Source: Albibacterium sp035514885
Lineage (GTDB): Bacteria; Bacteroidota; Bacteroidia; Sphingobacteriales; Sphingobacteriaceae
DNA: 64,000 bases
Reading direction: 5' to 3'
Assembly: GCF_035514885.1 (NCBI RefSeq)
Contig: NZ_DATJCH010000005.1
Location: 186,001-250,000 of the forward strand
The notes beneath the pieces are model-generated. The model was not told where the DNA came from. It searched no databases and saw only the letters and a list, made by a program, of their open reading frames with translations. Both the position numbers and the translations under genes were made by a program. Positions 53,442-62,181 of this stretch are shown piece after piece; positions within the stretch are counted from its first letter, which is position 1; every line of letters begins with the position of its first letter.

Positions 53442-55277
53442 TTACCAACGTTTTTTAGATTCGCTTCTGCTTCTTCCCGAGAAGTCGCGAAATCCTGAAT
53501 CTTGTTTTTCACGTGGGCGACGGCTGCTGCTATCGCTTGAACCAGCACCACCCCTATAATTACCATTGCTTCCTCCAGTACGAGGTCGTGAATGGTTTGA
53601 GCTGCTGCTACGGTTACGGTTACCGCTTCTGCCACCAGATTCTCTTTGTCTGGCTCCTGCATTTTCTATACGAACTTCACGACCGTTGAACTCTACCGTT
53701 TTAAAGCCGGTATATACTTTTTCAACCAGATCATTTTCTACTTCAAAGAAAGAGAAAACACCTTTTAAATCGATCTTTCCGATAGATTTTCCACTAATTT
53801 GCGTGTTGTTGCAAATAAAGCCTAAAAGGTCACCTCGGTTAAATTCATCAACTGAACCAACATTAATAAATAATCTTGTATATCCAGCTTCAGTTTCATC
53901 ACGTCTTGAACGCTCAGGTCTTCCATTACGTTCGTTAACAATGTTATTAGTATCTACGTTTAAGTCTTTCGAGTTTTTATAGTACTCTAAAAAGCGATTG
54001 AACTCAACAGAAGCAAATTTCTTTATTAGTTCTTCCTTGCTTAATTCACCAAATTCTTGCATGATACGTGGCATATAAGGAGCAATTTGTTCCTCATTTA
54101 CTGTAACGCTATGCAATTTGTTAATCATTCCGAATAACTGTTTTTCAACAACATCAAAACCGCTAGGAACAACAGCTTTTACAAACTTTTTGCCCAATGT
54201 GCGTTCTATCTGACGAATTTTACCTAATTCTTTCAGGTTAATGATAGAAATAGAAACTCCAGACTTCCCTGCACGAGCTGTACGCCCACTACGGTGAGTA
54301 TAGCTTTCAAGTTCATCGGGTAGAGAATAGTTAATAACGTGAGTTACGTCCTTAACATCAATTCCACGTGAGGCTACGTCTGTTGCGATTAACAATTGAA
54401 TGCTTTTATCACGATATTGCTTCATTACTTTATCACGTTGTTGTTGCGATAAATCACCATGTAAAGCATTGGCATTGTAACCATCTTTAATTAAGGCTTC
54501 AGCGATATCTTGTGTTTCAATTTTTGTACGGCAAAAAACAATCCCAAATATTCCGGGAGTGAAATCAACAATACGTTTAAATGTTGCAAATTTATCAGAT
54601 GCGCGGACAACATAGTATTCGTGATCGATGTTTGCATTTCCAGTATTTTCAGTACCCATGGTTAATTCCACGGGGTCAGTCATATACTGTTTTGCTATTT
54701 TGCGCACTTCACGTGGCATGGTTGCAGAAAATAACCAAGTTTTCTTTGTGTCTGGTGTGGTAGACAGGATATTGTTGATATCCTCTTGGAAGCCCATATT
54801 TAACATTTCATCGGCTTCATCCAACACAACGTATTTTACATGCGAGAAATCAATGGCATTACGGCCAAGGATGTCAAGCATTCTTCCTGGAGTTGCAACA
54901 ACAATTTGCACACCACGACGAATTTGACGTAGTTGATCGCTAATGCTTGCACCACCGTAAACGGATACAACATTAACATTGTTCAGATTCTTTGCGTATT
55001 TCTTAATATCGTTAGATATCTGAAGACACAATTCACGTGTTGGACACAAAATTAAGGCCTGTGGGTGTTTTTCTGAAAAGTCGAGTAATTCTAATAAAGG
55101 CAGGCCAAAGGCTGCTGTTTTTCCGGTACCGGTTTGGGCTAATCCGACAAAGTCGTTGCTGCCTGCAAGTAAAACGGGAACGGACTGTTCCTGAATGGGA
55201 GTAGGTTTTTCAAAACCTAATTCTGTTAAGGCATTAACAATATCATGACGGATCCCCAGTTCAATAAATGGGTTCAT
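53442..55277 (-). CDS. DEAD-box RNA helicase with DbpA-type RNA-binding domain
   Basis: This ATP-dependent RNA helicase belongs to the DeaD/CsdA group, acting in ribosome assembly or RNA decay. In order: the Q motif (PTPIQEQSVPVLL), AQTGTGKTAAF, VLDEADEML, SATMPREV, and the second RecA domain with HGDLSQQQRDKVM and THRSGRTARAG. A DbpA-like RNA-binding domain follows at about residues 470-545 (TRLFINVGSVDEF onward). The last 60 residues are Ser/Gly/Arg-rich and probably disordered. The 611-residue length is typical for this subgroup. Confidence 0.93.
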   Translation of the reverse strand: MNPFIELGIRHDIVNALTELGFEKPTPIQEQSVPVLLAGSNDFVGLAQTGTGKTAAFGLPLLELLDFSEKHPQALILCPTRELCLQISNDIKKYAKNLNNVNVVSVYGGASISDQLRQIRRGVQIVVATPGRMLDILGRNAIDFSHVKYVVLDEADEMLNMGFQEDINNILSTTPDTKKTWLFSATMPREVRKIAKQYMTDPVELTMGTENTGNANIDHEYYVVRASDKFATFKRIVDFTPGIFGIVFCRTKIETQDIAEALIKDGYNANALHGDLSQQQRDKVMKQYRDKSIQLLIATDVASRGIDVKDVTHVINYSLPDELESYTHRSGRTARAGKSGVSISIINLKELGKIRQIERTLGKKFVKAVVPSGFDVVEKQLFGMINKLHSVTVNEEQIAPYMPRIMQEFGELSKEELIKKFASVEFNRFLEYYKNSKDLNVDTNNIVNERNGRPERSRRDETEAGYTRLFINVGSVDEFNRGDLLGFICNNTQISGKSIGKIDLKGVFSFFEVENDLVEKVYTGFKTVEFNGREVRIENAGARQRESGGRSGNRNRSSSSNHSRPRTGGSNGNYRGGAGSSDSSSRRPREKQDSGFRDFSGRSRSESKKRW

Positions 55278-55318
55278 GATGTAATAAATACGATAGGCCT
55301 AATTGCCTAAGGCGGCGC

Positions 55319-55326
55319 AAAGATAA
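55319..55326 (-). promoter_or_regulatory. -7 box (TATCTTTG) of the DEAD-box helicase gene
   Basis: The plus strand reads CAAAGATA, giving TATCTTTG on the minus strand, an exact TAnnTTTG, 41 bases ahead of the start codon. The leader would be GC-richer than its surroundings (GGCGGCGC, GGCCTAATTGCC). That resembles the structured leaders of cold-responsive helicase genes, but this is inference. Confidence 0.5.
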
Positions 55327-55385
55327 GACTATTTTTTGTAATTATTATTAATTAGTTATTTTTATTTTATTTGTTGTCTGTCAGT

Positions 55386-55862
55386 TTATCCGCGCAGACG
55401 GTCCACAGATTTGATGAGTTTTTCATCATTTCGTATGCCTTTTGCTGCTAAAAAAAGGAAGACAATATCTAATGGTGCCAAAAGCGCTCCAATCCCGATA
55501 TTCTCTAATACTAAATTTTTGTTTAGCTCTATTACTGCATTGTTGGAAGATACATAAAACCAAACAGCTAAAAGAATTACAAGAAAAATATTCAGATAGA
55601 TTGTTTGAAGCTGCTTCTTTCGGTTTTTGTAATAAAAGATAGTTACAAGTGGTACTAAACCTAATATTACGGTTACGATGGTTTGTAGAATAAATGATTT
55701 GACTTGTACAACGCCTTCTGAAACACCTTGATAGATTCCGGTGACTTTTATACTCATCGCTGTCCCGAAATTATCGAAATACTGTAAGTATGGAAATAAG
55801 AATAATAAAAAAAGCGTTATGCTGGCAAGTAGCAACCAAACTGTTTGAATTCTCTGAATCAT
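55386..55862 (-). CDS. DUF4293 family membrane protein
   Basis: This 158-residue protein has four hydrophobic segments: residues about 5-23 (IQTVWLLLASITLFLLFLF), about 58-80, 90-108 and 120-140. The MIQRIQTVWLLLASI opening and a long loop before the second helix match the DUF4293 family of Bacteroidota. Its function is unknown. It has its own minus-strand -7 box just upstream and diverges from truA. Confidence 0.8.
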   Translation of the reverse strand: MIQRIQTVWLLLASITLFLLFLFPYLQYFDNFGTAMSIKVTGIYQGVSEGVVQVKSFILQTIVTVILGLVPLVTIFYYKNRKKQLQTIYLNIFLVILLAVWFYVSSNNAVIELNKNLVLENIGIGALLAPLDIVFLFLAAKGIRNDEKLIKSVDRLRG

Positions 55863-55879
55863 TCTATTTTAATTTTTAA

Positions 55880-55887
55880 CAAATATA
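55880..55887 (-). promoter_or_regulatory. -7 box (TATATTTG) of the DUF4293 gene
   Basis: The plus strand reads CAAATATA, giving TATATTTG on the minus strand, an exact TAnnTTTG, 17 bases before the start at 55862. Confidence 0.5.
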
Positions 55888-55906
55888 CATAAATCCCCTA
55901 ATTCCT

Positions 55907-55914
55907 TATCTTTG
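55907..55914 (+). promoter_or_regulatory. -7 box (TATCTTTG) of truA
   Basis: TATCTTTG fits TAnnTTTG exactly and ends 5 bases before the truA GTG. Only 19 bases separate it from the divergent DUF4293 box, so the two promoters must share upstream DNA. Confidence 0.6.
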
Positions 55915-55919
55915 CTTTA

Positions 55920-56693
55920 GTGGGAAATGCAAATCAAAGATATTTTATCGAGTTAATTTTTAATGGAACCGGCTATCATGGCTGGCAAATCCAAAAGAAT
56001 GCTATTACAGTTCAATCAGTGGTAGATGAGGCATTAAGTATGATTCTGCGACAAGAGATAAAAACACTTGGTTGTGGACGTACAGATACAGGAGTTCATG
56101 CCAAACAGCTTTATGCACATTTTGACTGTCCAAAGACAGATGTAGAAAAACAGTCAAAAACCATTATAAAGAGTTTAAATGCGGTTCTTCCCGATGATAT
56201 CGCAGTTAAAAGAATAATCCCCGTGTCCAATGATTCCCATGCCCGTTTCACGGCTCTATCTAGAAGCTATGAATATTATATACATTTTGAAAAGAACCCT
56301 TTTCTTCAAGATTTGTCTTGGCAATTAAAAGACAAGCCGGATCTCATTAAAATGAATGAAGCTGCAAAAATTATGATGGAATACCGAGACTTTAGTTGCT
56401 TTAGTAAATCACACACTCAGGTCATGACTAATAACTGTGAGATTTATCAAGCTGAATGGAGTTGGATCAATGATGAGCGCTTAGTGTTTAATATTTCTGC
56501 TAATCGTTTTCTGAGAAATATGGTTCGTGCTATTGTAGGTACATTAATTGAAATTGGTAATGGAAGGAATACAATCGAGTCGATTCGTTCAACGATAGGA
56601 AGTAAAGATCGCTCCGAGGCAGGAACATCTGTCCCAGCGTGTGGCTTATATTTAAGTCAAGTAGTATATCCTGATTTAACTTTTGAAAAATGA
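55920..56693 (+). CDS. truA: tRNA pseudouridine(38-40) synthase TruA
   Basis: TruA isomerises uridines 38-40 in the anticodon stem of many tRNAs. The catalytic aspartate is Asp56 in GCGRTDTGVHAKQ. GTGYHGWQIQ near the N-terminus, RSYEYYIH and SANRFLRNMVRAIVGTLIEIG near the C-terminus are family motifs. The 257-residue length is normal. The start is GTG at 55920: no in-frame ATG or TTG lies nearby, and the -7 box ends 5 bases upstream. Its stop overlaps the ABC transporter ATG (ATGA), so the two are coupled. Confidence 0.94.
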   Translation: MGNANQRYFIELIFNGTGYHGWQIQKNAITVQSVVDEALSMILRQEIKTLGCGRTDTGVHAKQLYAHFDCPKTDVEKQSKTIIKSLNAVLPDDIAVKRIIPVSNDSHARFTALSRSYEYYIHFEKNPFLQDLSWQLKDKPDLIKMNEAAKIMMEYRDFSCFSKSHTQVMTNNCEIYQAEWSWINDERLVFNISANRFLRNMVRAIVGTLIEIGNGRNTIESIRSTIGSKDRSEAGTSVPACGLYLSQVVYPDLTFEK

Positions 56694-58453
56694 GTCAAGA
56701 TAAACCAAGCGATAGCTCATACGATATAAAATTACTGAAACGGATATTGGTTTATGTGAAGCCCTATCGTAGCGCTTTTCTATGGTCAGTTATCCTAACT
56801 GTAACGATGGCTGCAACAGCTCCGCTAATGCCTGTGCTGATTGAGTATACATTGGATAATTATATTTTAAAAGGCGATACCAGTGGCTTAGGGATGATGG
56901 CTTTATTGATGTTAGCCTTTTTGGTATTAGATACCATGGTTCGGTATTTTCAAACTTTATACACAAACATTTTAGGTCAATCTGTAATCCGTGATTTACG
57001 AAGCAATGTTTTCGATCATATTAGTCACTTGCGTTTAAAGTATTTTGACAGAACACCTCTTGGCCGCCTTATTACCCGAACTGTTTCTGATTTGGAAACC
57101 ATTTCCGATATTTTCTCCCAGGGAATTATTCAGATTGTCGGAGATATTCTGCAGTTAGTAGTGATCATGGGCGTTATGTTCTATACAGATTGGCGTTTAA
57201 CGTTAATTGTGCTTTCATTGATGCCGGTTATGTTAATTGCCACTTACTTTTTCAAAAGAGCAATGAGGTCCTCTTTTCAAGATGTACGCACCTGGGTCTC
57301 TCGTTTAAACACCTTTCTTCAAGAGCATATTTCAGGAATTAGTGTTATCCAGTATTTTGCCAGAGAAAAGCAGGAGTATAATAAGTTTATAGGAATTAAT
57401 GCGCAACACCGAAATGCACATATACGCTCTAACTGGTATTTCTCTATCTTTTATCCCGTTATAGAAATTATCATGGCCCTTGCTTTGGGACTTGTGGTTT
57501 GGTATGGTAGTAGATCAGCATTAGAGGGCCATACTACTTTGGGAGTAGTAGTTGCCTTTATAATGTATATTAATATGATATTTAGGCCTTTACGAGAATT
57601 GGTCGATAAGTTTAACACTTTGCAAATGGGCATAATTGGTGCTGAACGAATATTTTCTGTATTGGATACCGACGAGAAAACTGTTAACGAGGGTACAGCG
57701 AAGCCTGTAAAGTTAGAGGGTAAGGTAACTTTTGAAAATGTCTGGTTTGCTTACGATGATGAAAACTGGGTGTTAAAAGATATTTCTTTTACACTCGAAG
57801 CCGGTCAAACTTTGGCACTCGTGGGTGCTACCGGTGCAGGTAAATCCTCTATCATTAATCTTTTGAGCAGGTTTTATGAAATTAACCGAGGAGTCATAAA
57901 GATCGATGGGATGGATGTTCGCAAGTTCGATTTAAATTATCTGCGTAAAAGTATTGCAGTAGTTCATCAAGATGTATTTCTATTTTCTGATAGCATTACC
58001 AATAACATTAATTTATTGGATACAGCGATTACAGATGAGCAGATAGAGGCAGCTGCTAAATCAGTTGGTGCTGATGTCTTTATTGATCAATTGCCTGACA
58101 AATATAATTATCAGGTGCAGGAAAGAGGAGCGACCCTTTCTTCCGGACAAGCCCAGATGATCTCTTTTATCAGAGCTTTGGTGCATGACCCCAAAATTCT
58201 TGTTCTGGATGAAGCAACCTCTTCCGTTGACACTGAAACGGAAGAACTAATTCAAAAAGCAATCGAGAAATTAATGCAAAACCGAAGTGCAATCGTAATT
58301 GCTCATCGGCTTTCAACCATCCAAAAGGCTGATAAAATAATCGTACTTGATAAAGGTGAGATAAAAGAGATTGGAAGCCACCAGGAACTATTGAAAATGA
58401 ATGGTTATTATAAACGTCTATATGATCTTCAATTCCACTCAGTTGGTATTTAG
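56690..58453 (+). CDS. ABC exporter, fused permease and ATPase (MdlB/MsbA-like)
   Basis: This half-transporter works as a dimer in the inner membrane. A six-helix permease domain covers about residues 20-310 (RTVSDLETISDIFSQG is a typical coupling region). The ATPase domain follows, with Walker A GATGAGKSS near 380, the Q-loop VHQDVFLFSD, an ABC signature in the variant form LSSGQAQM, Walker B ILVLDEATSSVD and the switch IAHRLST. The substrate is unknown; lipids or drugs are likely from the family. The ATG overlaps the truA stop by 4 bases. Confidence 0.9.
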   Translation: MSQDKPSDSSYDIKLLKRILVYVKPYRSAFLWSVILTVTMAATAPLMPVLIEYTLDNYILKGDTSGLGMMALLMLAFLVLDTMVRYFQTLYTNILGQSVIRDLRSNVFDHISHLRLKYFDRTPLGRLITRTVSDLETISDIFSQGIIQIVGDILQLVVIMGVMFYTDWRLTLIVLSLMPVMLIATYFFKRAMRSSFQDVRTWVSRLNTFLQEHISGISVIQYFAREKQEYNKFIGINAQHRNAHIRSNWYFSIFYPVIEIIMALALGLVVWYGSRSALEGHTTLGVVVAFIMYINMIFRPLRELVDKFNTLQMGIIGAERIFSVLDTDEKTVNEGTAKPVKLEGKVTFENVWFAYDDENWVLKDISFTLEAGQTLALVGATGAGKSSIINLLSRFYEINRGVIKIDGMDVRKFDLNYLRKSIAVVHQDVFLFSDSITNNINLLDTAITDEQIEAAAKSVGADVFIDQLPDKYNYQVQERGATLSSGQAQMISFIRALVHDPKILVLDEATSSVDTETEELIQKAIEKLMQNRSAIVIAHRLSTIQKADKIIVLDKGEIKEIGSHQELLKMNGYYKRLYDLQFHSVGI

Positions 58454-58490
58454 TTAGTTTTCTTACTAGCTGATAATCCTTTAGATTATA

Positions 58491-58522
58491 TTTGATACTC
58501 TCTCTGCTATTCATTACTTTTG
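58491..58522 (+). promoter_or_regulatory. Promoter of sucD (TTTG, 20 bp, TACTTTTG)
   Basis: TTTG at 58491-58494 and TACTTTTG at 58515-58522 match both consensus elements exactly with a 20-base spacer. Transcription should begin near 58526, leaving a leader of about 15 bases. Confidence 0.85.
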
Positions 58523-58541
58523 CAAAACAAAAAAATAGCCC

Positions 58542-59423
58542 ATGAGTGTACTTGTAAACAAAGATTCAAAAGTTATCGTTCAAGGATTTACCGGGAACGA
58601 AGGCACCTATCATGCATCACAAATGATTGAGTATGGAACTCAGGTTGTGGGTGGTGTAACACCTGGAAAGGGTGGTCAAACACATTTAGATCGACCTGTA
58701 TTCAATACTGTTCAAGATGCTGTTGAGAAAACCGGAGCCAATGTATCCATTATATTTGTTCCCCCTGCTTTTGCTGCCGATGCAATTATGGAAGCTGCAA
58801 GTGCAGGTATAGCAGTAATCGTTTGTATTACAGAGGGCATCCCAACGAAAGATATGATTCAAGTAAAATCGTACCTAAGTGATAAAAATTCTCGTCTAAT
58901 CGGACCAAATTGTCCAGGAGTTATAACTGCAGATGAAGCTAAGATTGGTATTATGCCAGGCTTTATATTTAGAAAAGGAAAGGTTGGTGTAGTTTCAAAA
59001 TCTGGAACTTTAACATATGAAGCGGTTGATCAAACCGTAAAAGCTGGTTTAGGTATCAGTACGGCTATCGGAATTGGTGGCGACCCAATCATTGGTACTA
59101 CTACAAAAGAAGCTGTAGAATTGCTTATGAACGATCCTGAAACCGAAGGTATCATTATGATCGGTGAAATTGGTGGTGGAATGGAAGCTGAAGCTGCTAA
59201 ATGGATTCAGGCAAATGGAACAAAACCAGTTGTAGGATTTATTGCCGGACAAACAGCTCCTGCTGGTCGTCGTATGGGGCATGCTGGGGCAATTGTCGGA
59301 GGTGCTGATGATACAGCAGCAGCAAAAATGAAAATCATGCGTGAGTGTGGTATTCGTGTTGTTGAATCTCCTGCAGAAATTGGAAAAGCAATGGCTGAAG
59401 AATTAAGCAAACTTGTAAAATAG
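58542..59423 (+). CDS. sucD: Succinyl-CoA synthetase subunit alpha
   Basis: SucD is the CoA-binding and phosphohistidine subunit of the TCA-cycle enzyme that makes ATP or GTP from succinyl-CoA. The N-terminal VIVQGFTGNEGTYHA CoA-binding loop, LIGPNCPGVI, and the active histidine in GHAGAIVGG (about 245-253) are all present. The 293-residue length is normal. The beta subunit gene sucC is not adjacent, so the two are unlinked here. It has its own promoter and terminator. Confidence 0.96.
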   Translation: MSVLVNKDSKVIVQGFTGNEGTYHASQMIEYGTQVVGGVTPGKGGQTHLDRPVFNTVQDAVEKTGANVSIIFVPPAFAADAIMEAASAGIAVIVCITEGIPTKDMIQVKSYLSDKNSRLIGPNCPGVITADEAKIGIMPGFIFRKGKVGVVSKSGTLTYEAVDQTVKAGLGISTAIGIGGDPIIGTTTKEAVELLMNDPETEGIIMIGEIGGGMEAEAAKWIQANGTKPVVGFIAGQTAPAGRRMGHAGAIVGGADDTAAAKMKIMRECGIRVVESPAEIGKAMAEELSKLVK

Positions 59424-59442
59424 TTACAATATTTTTACAATA

Positions 59443-59478
59443 AAAAATGCCTGATGAAAAATAACGTCAGGCATTTTT
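59443..59478 (+). terminator. Intrinsic terminator after sucD
   Basis: A perfect 12-bp stem pairs 59443-59454 (five A then TGCCTGA) with 59467-59478, ending in five T. It lies 19 bases past the sucD stop. Confidence 0.9.
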
Positions 59479-59551
59479 CGTATATTGTTATATGTCTTAT
59501 TGATTGTAAGATTGTTAATAGAACGAAATTCGCAATATACTCAAGAAATAA

Positions 59552-60058
59552 ATGAAACGTTTAATTCAATTAAGTTTAGCAGGCATAAGTTTCCTCATTA
59601 TTATAAGTGCATGTGGCTATACAAATGCCAAGGTTGCTCCACAGGAAGAAACTAATAAAAGTTTAACAACATATAATACAACGAAAATGGATACTACCAA
59701 GTACAATACATTAACAGCTGAAGAAAAGTATGTAATTCTTCAAAAGGGTACAGAACGCCCTTTTACAGGTGACTTATTAGAAAATAAAGCAAAAGGAACA
59801 TATACATGTAAACAGTGTAATGCACCCTTATATAGATCTGAAGATAAATTTGAAAGCGAATGCGGATGGCCGAGTTTTGATGATGAAATTGCAGGTGCAG
59901 TAAAACATATACCTGATGCAGATGGTGTGCGTACTGAAATTGTATGTGCAAAATGTGGAGGTCACTTAGGTCATGTCTTTGTTGGAGAGCATTTTACAGA
60001 TAAGAATACACGTCATTGTGTGAATTCAGTGTCTATGAACTTTGTTCCGATGCAATAG
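59552..60058 (+). CDS. msrB: Peptide-methionine (R)-S-oxide reductase MsrB, lipoprotein form
   Basis: MsrB reduces methionine-R-sulfoxide in damaged proteins. The four zinc cysteines are in TCKQC and CAKC. ESECGWPSFDDEI is the family core, and the catalytic cysteine is about Cys156 in TRHCVNSVSMNFVP. The N-terminus has a lipoprotein signal with lipobox ISAC (about Cys21), so this copy should act in the cell envelope rather than the cytoplasm. It stands alone, with terminators before and after it. Confidence 0.93.
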   Translation: MKRLIQLSLAGISFLIIISACGYTNAKVAPQEETNKSLTTYNTTKMDTTKYNTLTAEEKYVILQKGTERPFTGDLLENKAKGTYTCKQCNAPLYRSEDKFESECGWPSFDDEIAGAVKHIPDADGVRTEIVCAKCGGHLGHVFVGEHFTDKNTRHCVNSVSMNFVPMQ

Positions 60059-60098
60059 CATAAGACAATTACAGAGAGATACACAGCTTATCTTTTTT

Positions 60099-60148
60099 AA
60101 AGAATTCCGTACTTTTAGAGATCTAATAAGTACGGAATTCTTTTTTTT
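60099..60148 (+). terminator. Intrinsic terminator after msrB
   Basis: A perfect 16-bp stem pairs 60099-60114 with 60128-60143 and is followed by T to 60148. The core is GAATTCCGTACTT. The loop contains a further TTAG/CTAA pairing. Confidence 0.9.
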
Positions 60149-60153
60149 AGCGT

Positions 60154-60186
60154 TTTGTTTTAATTGTAATAGATAAAATAAATTTG
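60154..60186 (+). promoter_or_regulatory. Promoter of the GH92-like gene (TTTG, 21 bp, TAAATTTG)
   Basis: TTTG at 60154-60157 and TAAATTTG at 60179-60186 match both consensus elements exactly with a 21-base spacer. The -7 box ends only 2 bases before the TTG start codon at 60189. Confidence 0.75.
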
Positions 60187-60188
60187 TT

Positions 60189-62150
60189 TTGAGATATACA
60201 CTCCTCTATTTTATAATAAGCCTTTTTGTTTTTAATAGCTCTCTTGCTCAGGAAAAACTGACATCTTATGTTAATCCGCTTATTGGAACCGATGGTCAGG
60301 GCTATACTTTCCCCGGTGCAATGGTACCTTTTGGGATGGTCCAGTTAAGTCCCGATAACGGACAAACTACAACTTCACCGAGTGGCTATCTTTACAGTAA
60401 TACTGAGATCGCAGGATTTAGTCACATGCATTTAAGCGGTTCTAATATCAGCGAGTGGCTCGATATTTCTGTAATGCCATTGCTAAATCCATTAAAAGAT
60501 CAGGATACCATTTTTAAAGCAGCAAGTTTTTCTCATCAAAATGAACAAGCTTCACCAGGCTATTATGCAGTTAAATTAGATAATGGAATTCAGGTAGAGT
60601 TAACCGCAACAGAGCGTGTTGGCTATCATCGTTATACTTTTCCTGCTCAGGCCAATCCTACAATCCGTTTCGATCTTGCTTTTCATCAAGGACTCGATTT
60701 ACCAACAGAAACATTCATTGAAAAGGTGAATGATTCAACAATTGTAGGTTACCGATATTCTAAAGGTTGGTCTAATAACCAAAGAGTTTATTTTGCAGCA
60801 AAAACTTCTGAACCCGTAAAAGAGGTTTACTTAAAAAGCGAAATAAATATAGAAGTAGGCGACATAAGTATCGGTCTCAAATCAAATGAAGAAGGAGAGG
60901 GTGTTGTTTCTCAGCTAACCTTTGATCATACCGAGATGCCTAAAACTATTGAACTAAAGGTAGCACTTTCTATGACTAGCACAGACAAAGCTTTGCTTGC
61001 CTTAAATGAGATACCTGAATGGAATTTCAATGCAATAAAAAATCAAGCAGATACAAAGTGGGAAAGAGAACTCGAAAAGATAAAAATAACAAGCAATGAT
61101 TTACCATTAAAGCATATTTTCTATACGGCTTTATATCATACCTCACTTGCTCCAACTTTGTATTCAGACGTAGATGGCGAATATAAGAATGCGCAAGGTG
61201 ATACAATACGGATGGCTAATGGGGAGATGCGATACACATCTTTTAATTTAGAGGATACTTACAGTGCGTTAAATCCATTGTTTACCATTATTCAGCCAAC
61301 GCGTTATACGGCAATGTTAAATAGCATTTTGGCCTTCTATGATGAAAACGGATCGTTGCCTGTCTGGGATCTAGGTACATCAGAAGTTGATACAGTTGCT
61401 ATATTTCCATCTATACCCGTATTGAGTGATGCAATACTGAAAGATTGGCCAGGATTAAATGCAGAAAAAGCTTATGAAGCTATGAGAAAAAGTGTCTTAC
61501 AAAGAAGAGATACCCTCAAGTTTGCTAAACAATATGCCTTTTACGATTGGAGCATAGGAGCTGTGGCAAAGAAATTAGGAAGGCTTAGCGATTTTCAACA
61601 AACCTTTAATCTGCCAAGAGATACTACTTTTAAATCAAGCCTTCAAGGTAAGCCCTGGGAAACTCAAGTTTTGGTACGTCAGTTGTTTAATGCCAACTAT
61701 CGGGATGGGGTAAATGGCTATGCCGACAAGTTAAGTTCTGCGCAGACCAATGCTTGGATAGTTTGGAATGCCATAGGACTTTATCCTGCTAATCCTGTTG
61801 GTGGCGAGTATATGATTGGGAGCCCTTTAGTAGACGCAGCTACATTGCAATTAAAAGATGGTGCAAAATTAGAGATTGAAGTAATTAACAATAGTGCTGT
61901 AAATAAATATGTTCAATCTGTTAAGTTAAATGGCTTGATCTATAAAAAGAGCTACTTTTCTCATAAAGATCTTATCCATGGAGGTAAAATCACAATTCAG
62001 ATGGGGCCGGAAGCTAATCTCGAATGGGGTTCAAATAAATCATGGTTACCAGCTTTTACTTCTCAACCTGCAGATGTTAGCTCGGATAAAGGTGCAGCCA
62101 AAAAGGATATATTTGAAAGTATTTCAGAATTCTTTAAGAACCTTTTTTAA
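60189..62150 (+). CDS. GH92 (alpha-mannosidase family)-like secreted protein
   Basis: A signal peptide (about residues 1-20, FIISLFVFNSSLA then QEK) leads into the GH92 opening TSYVNPLIGTDGQGYTFPGAMVPFGMVQLSPDN. NLEDTYSALNPLFTIIQP and LPVWDL follow, then NAIGLYPANPVGGEYMIGSPLV. At 653 residues it is about 100 shorter than usual for GH92. The canonical GNxDxGQMSAWY motif reads DKLSSAQTNAW here (about 513-523), losing the Asp that serves as catalytic base, while a Glu (about 398) aligns with the catalytic acid. It may be inactive or have changed activity. The start is TTG 60189, the only start codon that keeps the signal peptide. Confidence 0.8.
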   Translation: MRYTLLYFIISLFVFNSSLAQEKLTSYVNPLIGTDGQGYTFPGAMVPFGMVQLSPDNGQTTTSPSGYLYSNTEIAGFSHMHLSGSNISEWLDISVMPLLNPLKDQDTIFKAASFSHQNEQASPGYYAVKLDNGIQVELTATERVGYHRYTFPAQANPTIRFDLAFHQGLDLPTETFIEKVNDSTIVGYRYSKGWSNNQRVYFAAKTSEPVKEVYLKSEINIEVGDISIGLKSNEEGEGVVSQLTFDHTEMPKTIELKVALSMTSTDKALLALNEIPEWNFNAIKNQADTKWERELEKIKITSNDLPLKHIFYTALYHTSLAPTLYSDVDGEYKNAQGDTIRMANGEMRYTSFNLEDTYSALNPLFTIIQPTRYTAMLNSILAFYDENGSLPVWDLGTSEVDTVAIFPSIPVLSDAILKDWPGLNAEKAYEAMRKSVLQRRDTLKFAKQYAFYDWSIGAVAKKLGRLSDFQQTFNLPRDTTFKSSLQGKPWETQVLVRQLFNANYRDGVNGYADKLSSAQTNAWIVWNAIGLYPANPVGGEYMIGSPLVDAATLQLKDGAKLEIEVINNSAVNKYVQSVKLNGLIYKKSYFSHKDLIHGGKITIQMGPEANLEWGSNKSWLPAFTSQPADVSSDKGAAKKDIFESISEFFKNLF

Positions 62151-62181
62151 TAAGAGCTTTCACCAACCAAGATAGAATAAG

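Noticed and set aside
53378..53662. 94-residue minus-strand open frame
   Set aside because: It is an out-of-frame reading of the low-complexity 3' end of the helicase gene on the same strand, running through the terminator repeat.
58170..58514. 114-residue minus-strand open frame
   Set aside because: It lies antisense to the ATPase end of the ABC exporter gene, whose motifs are intact. It has no recognisable features.
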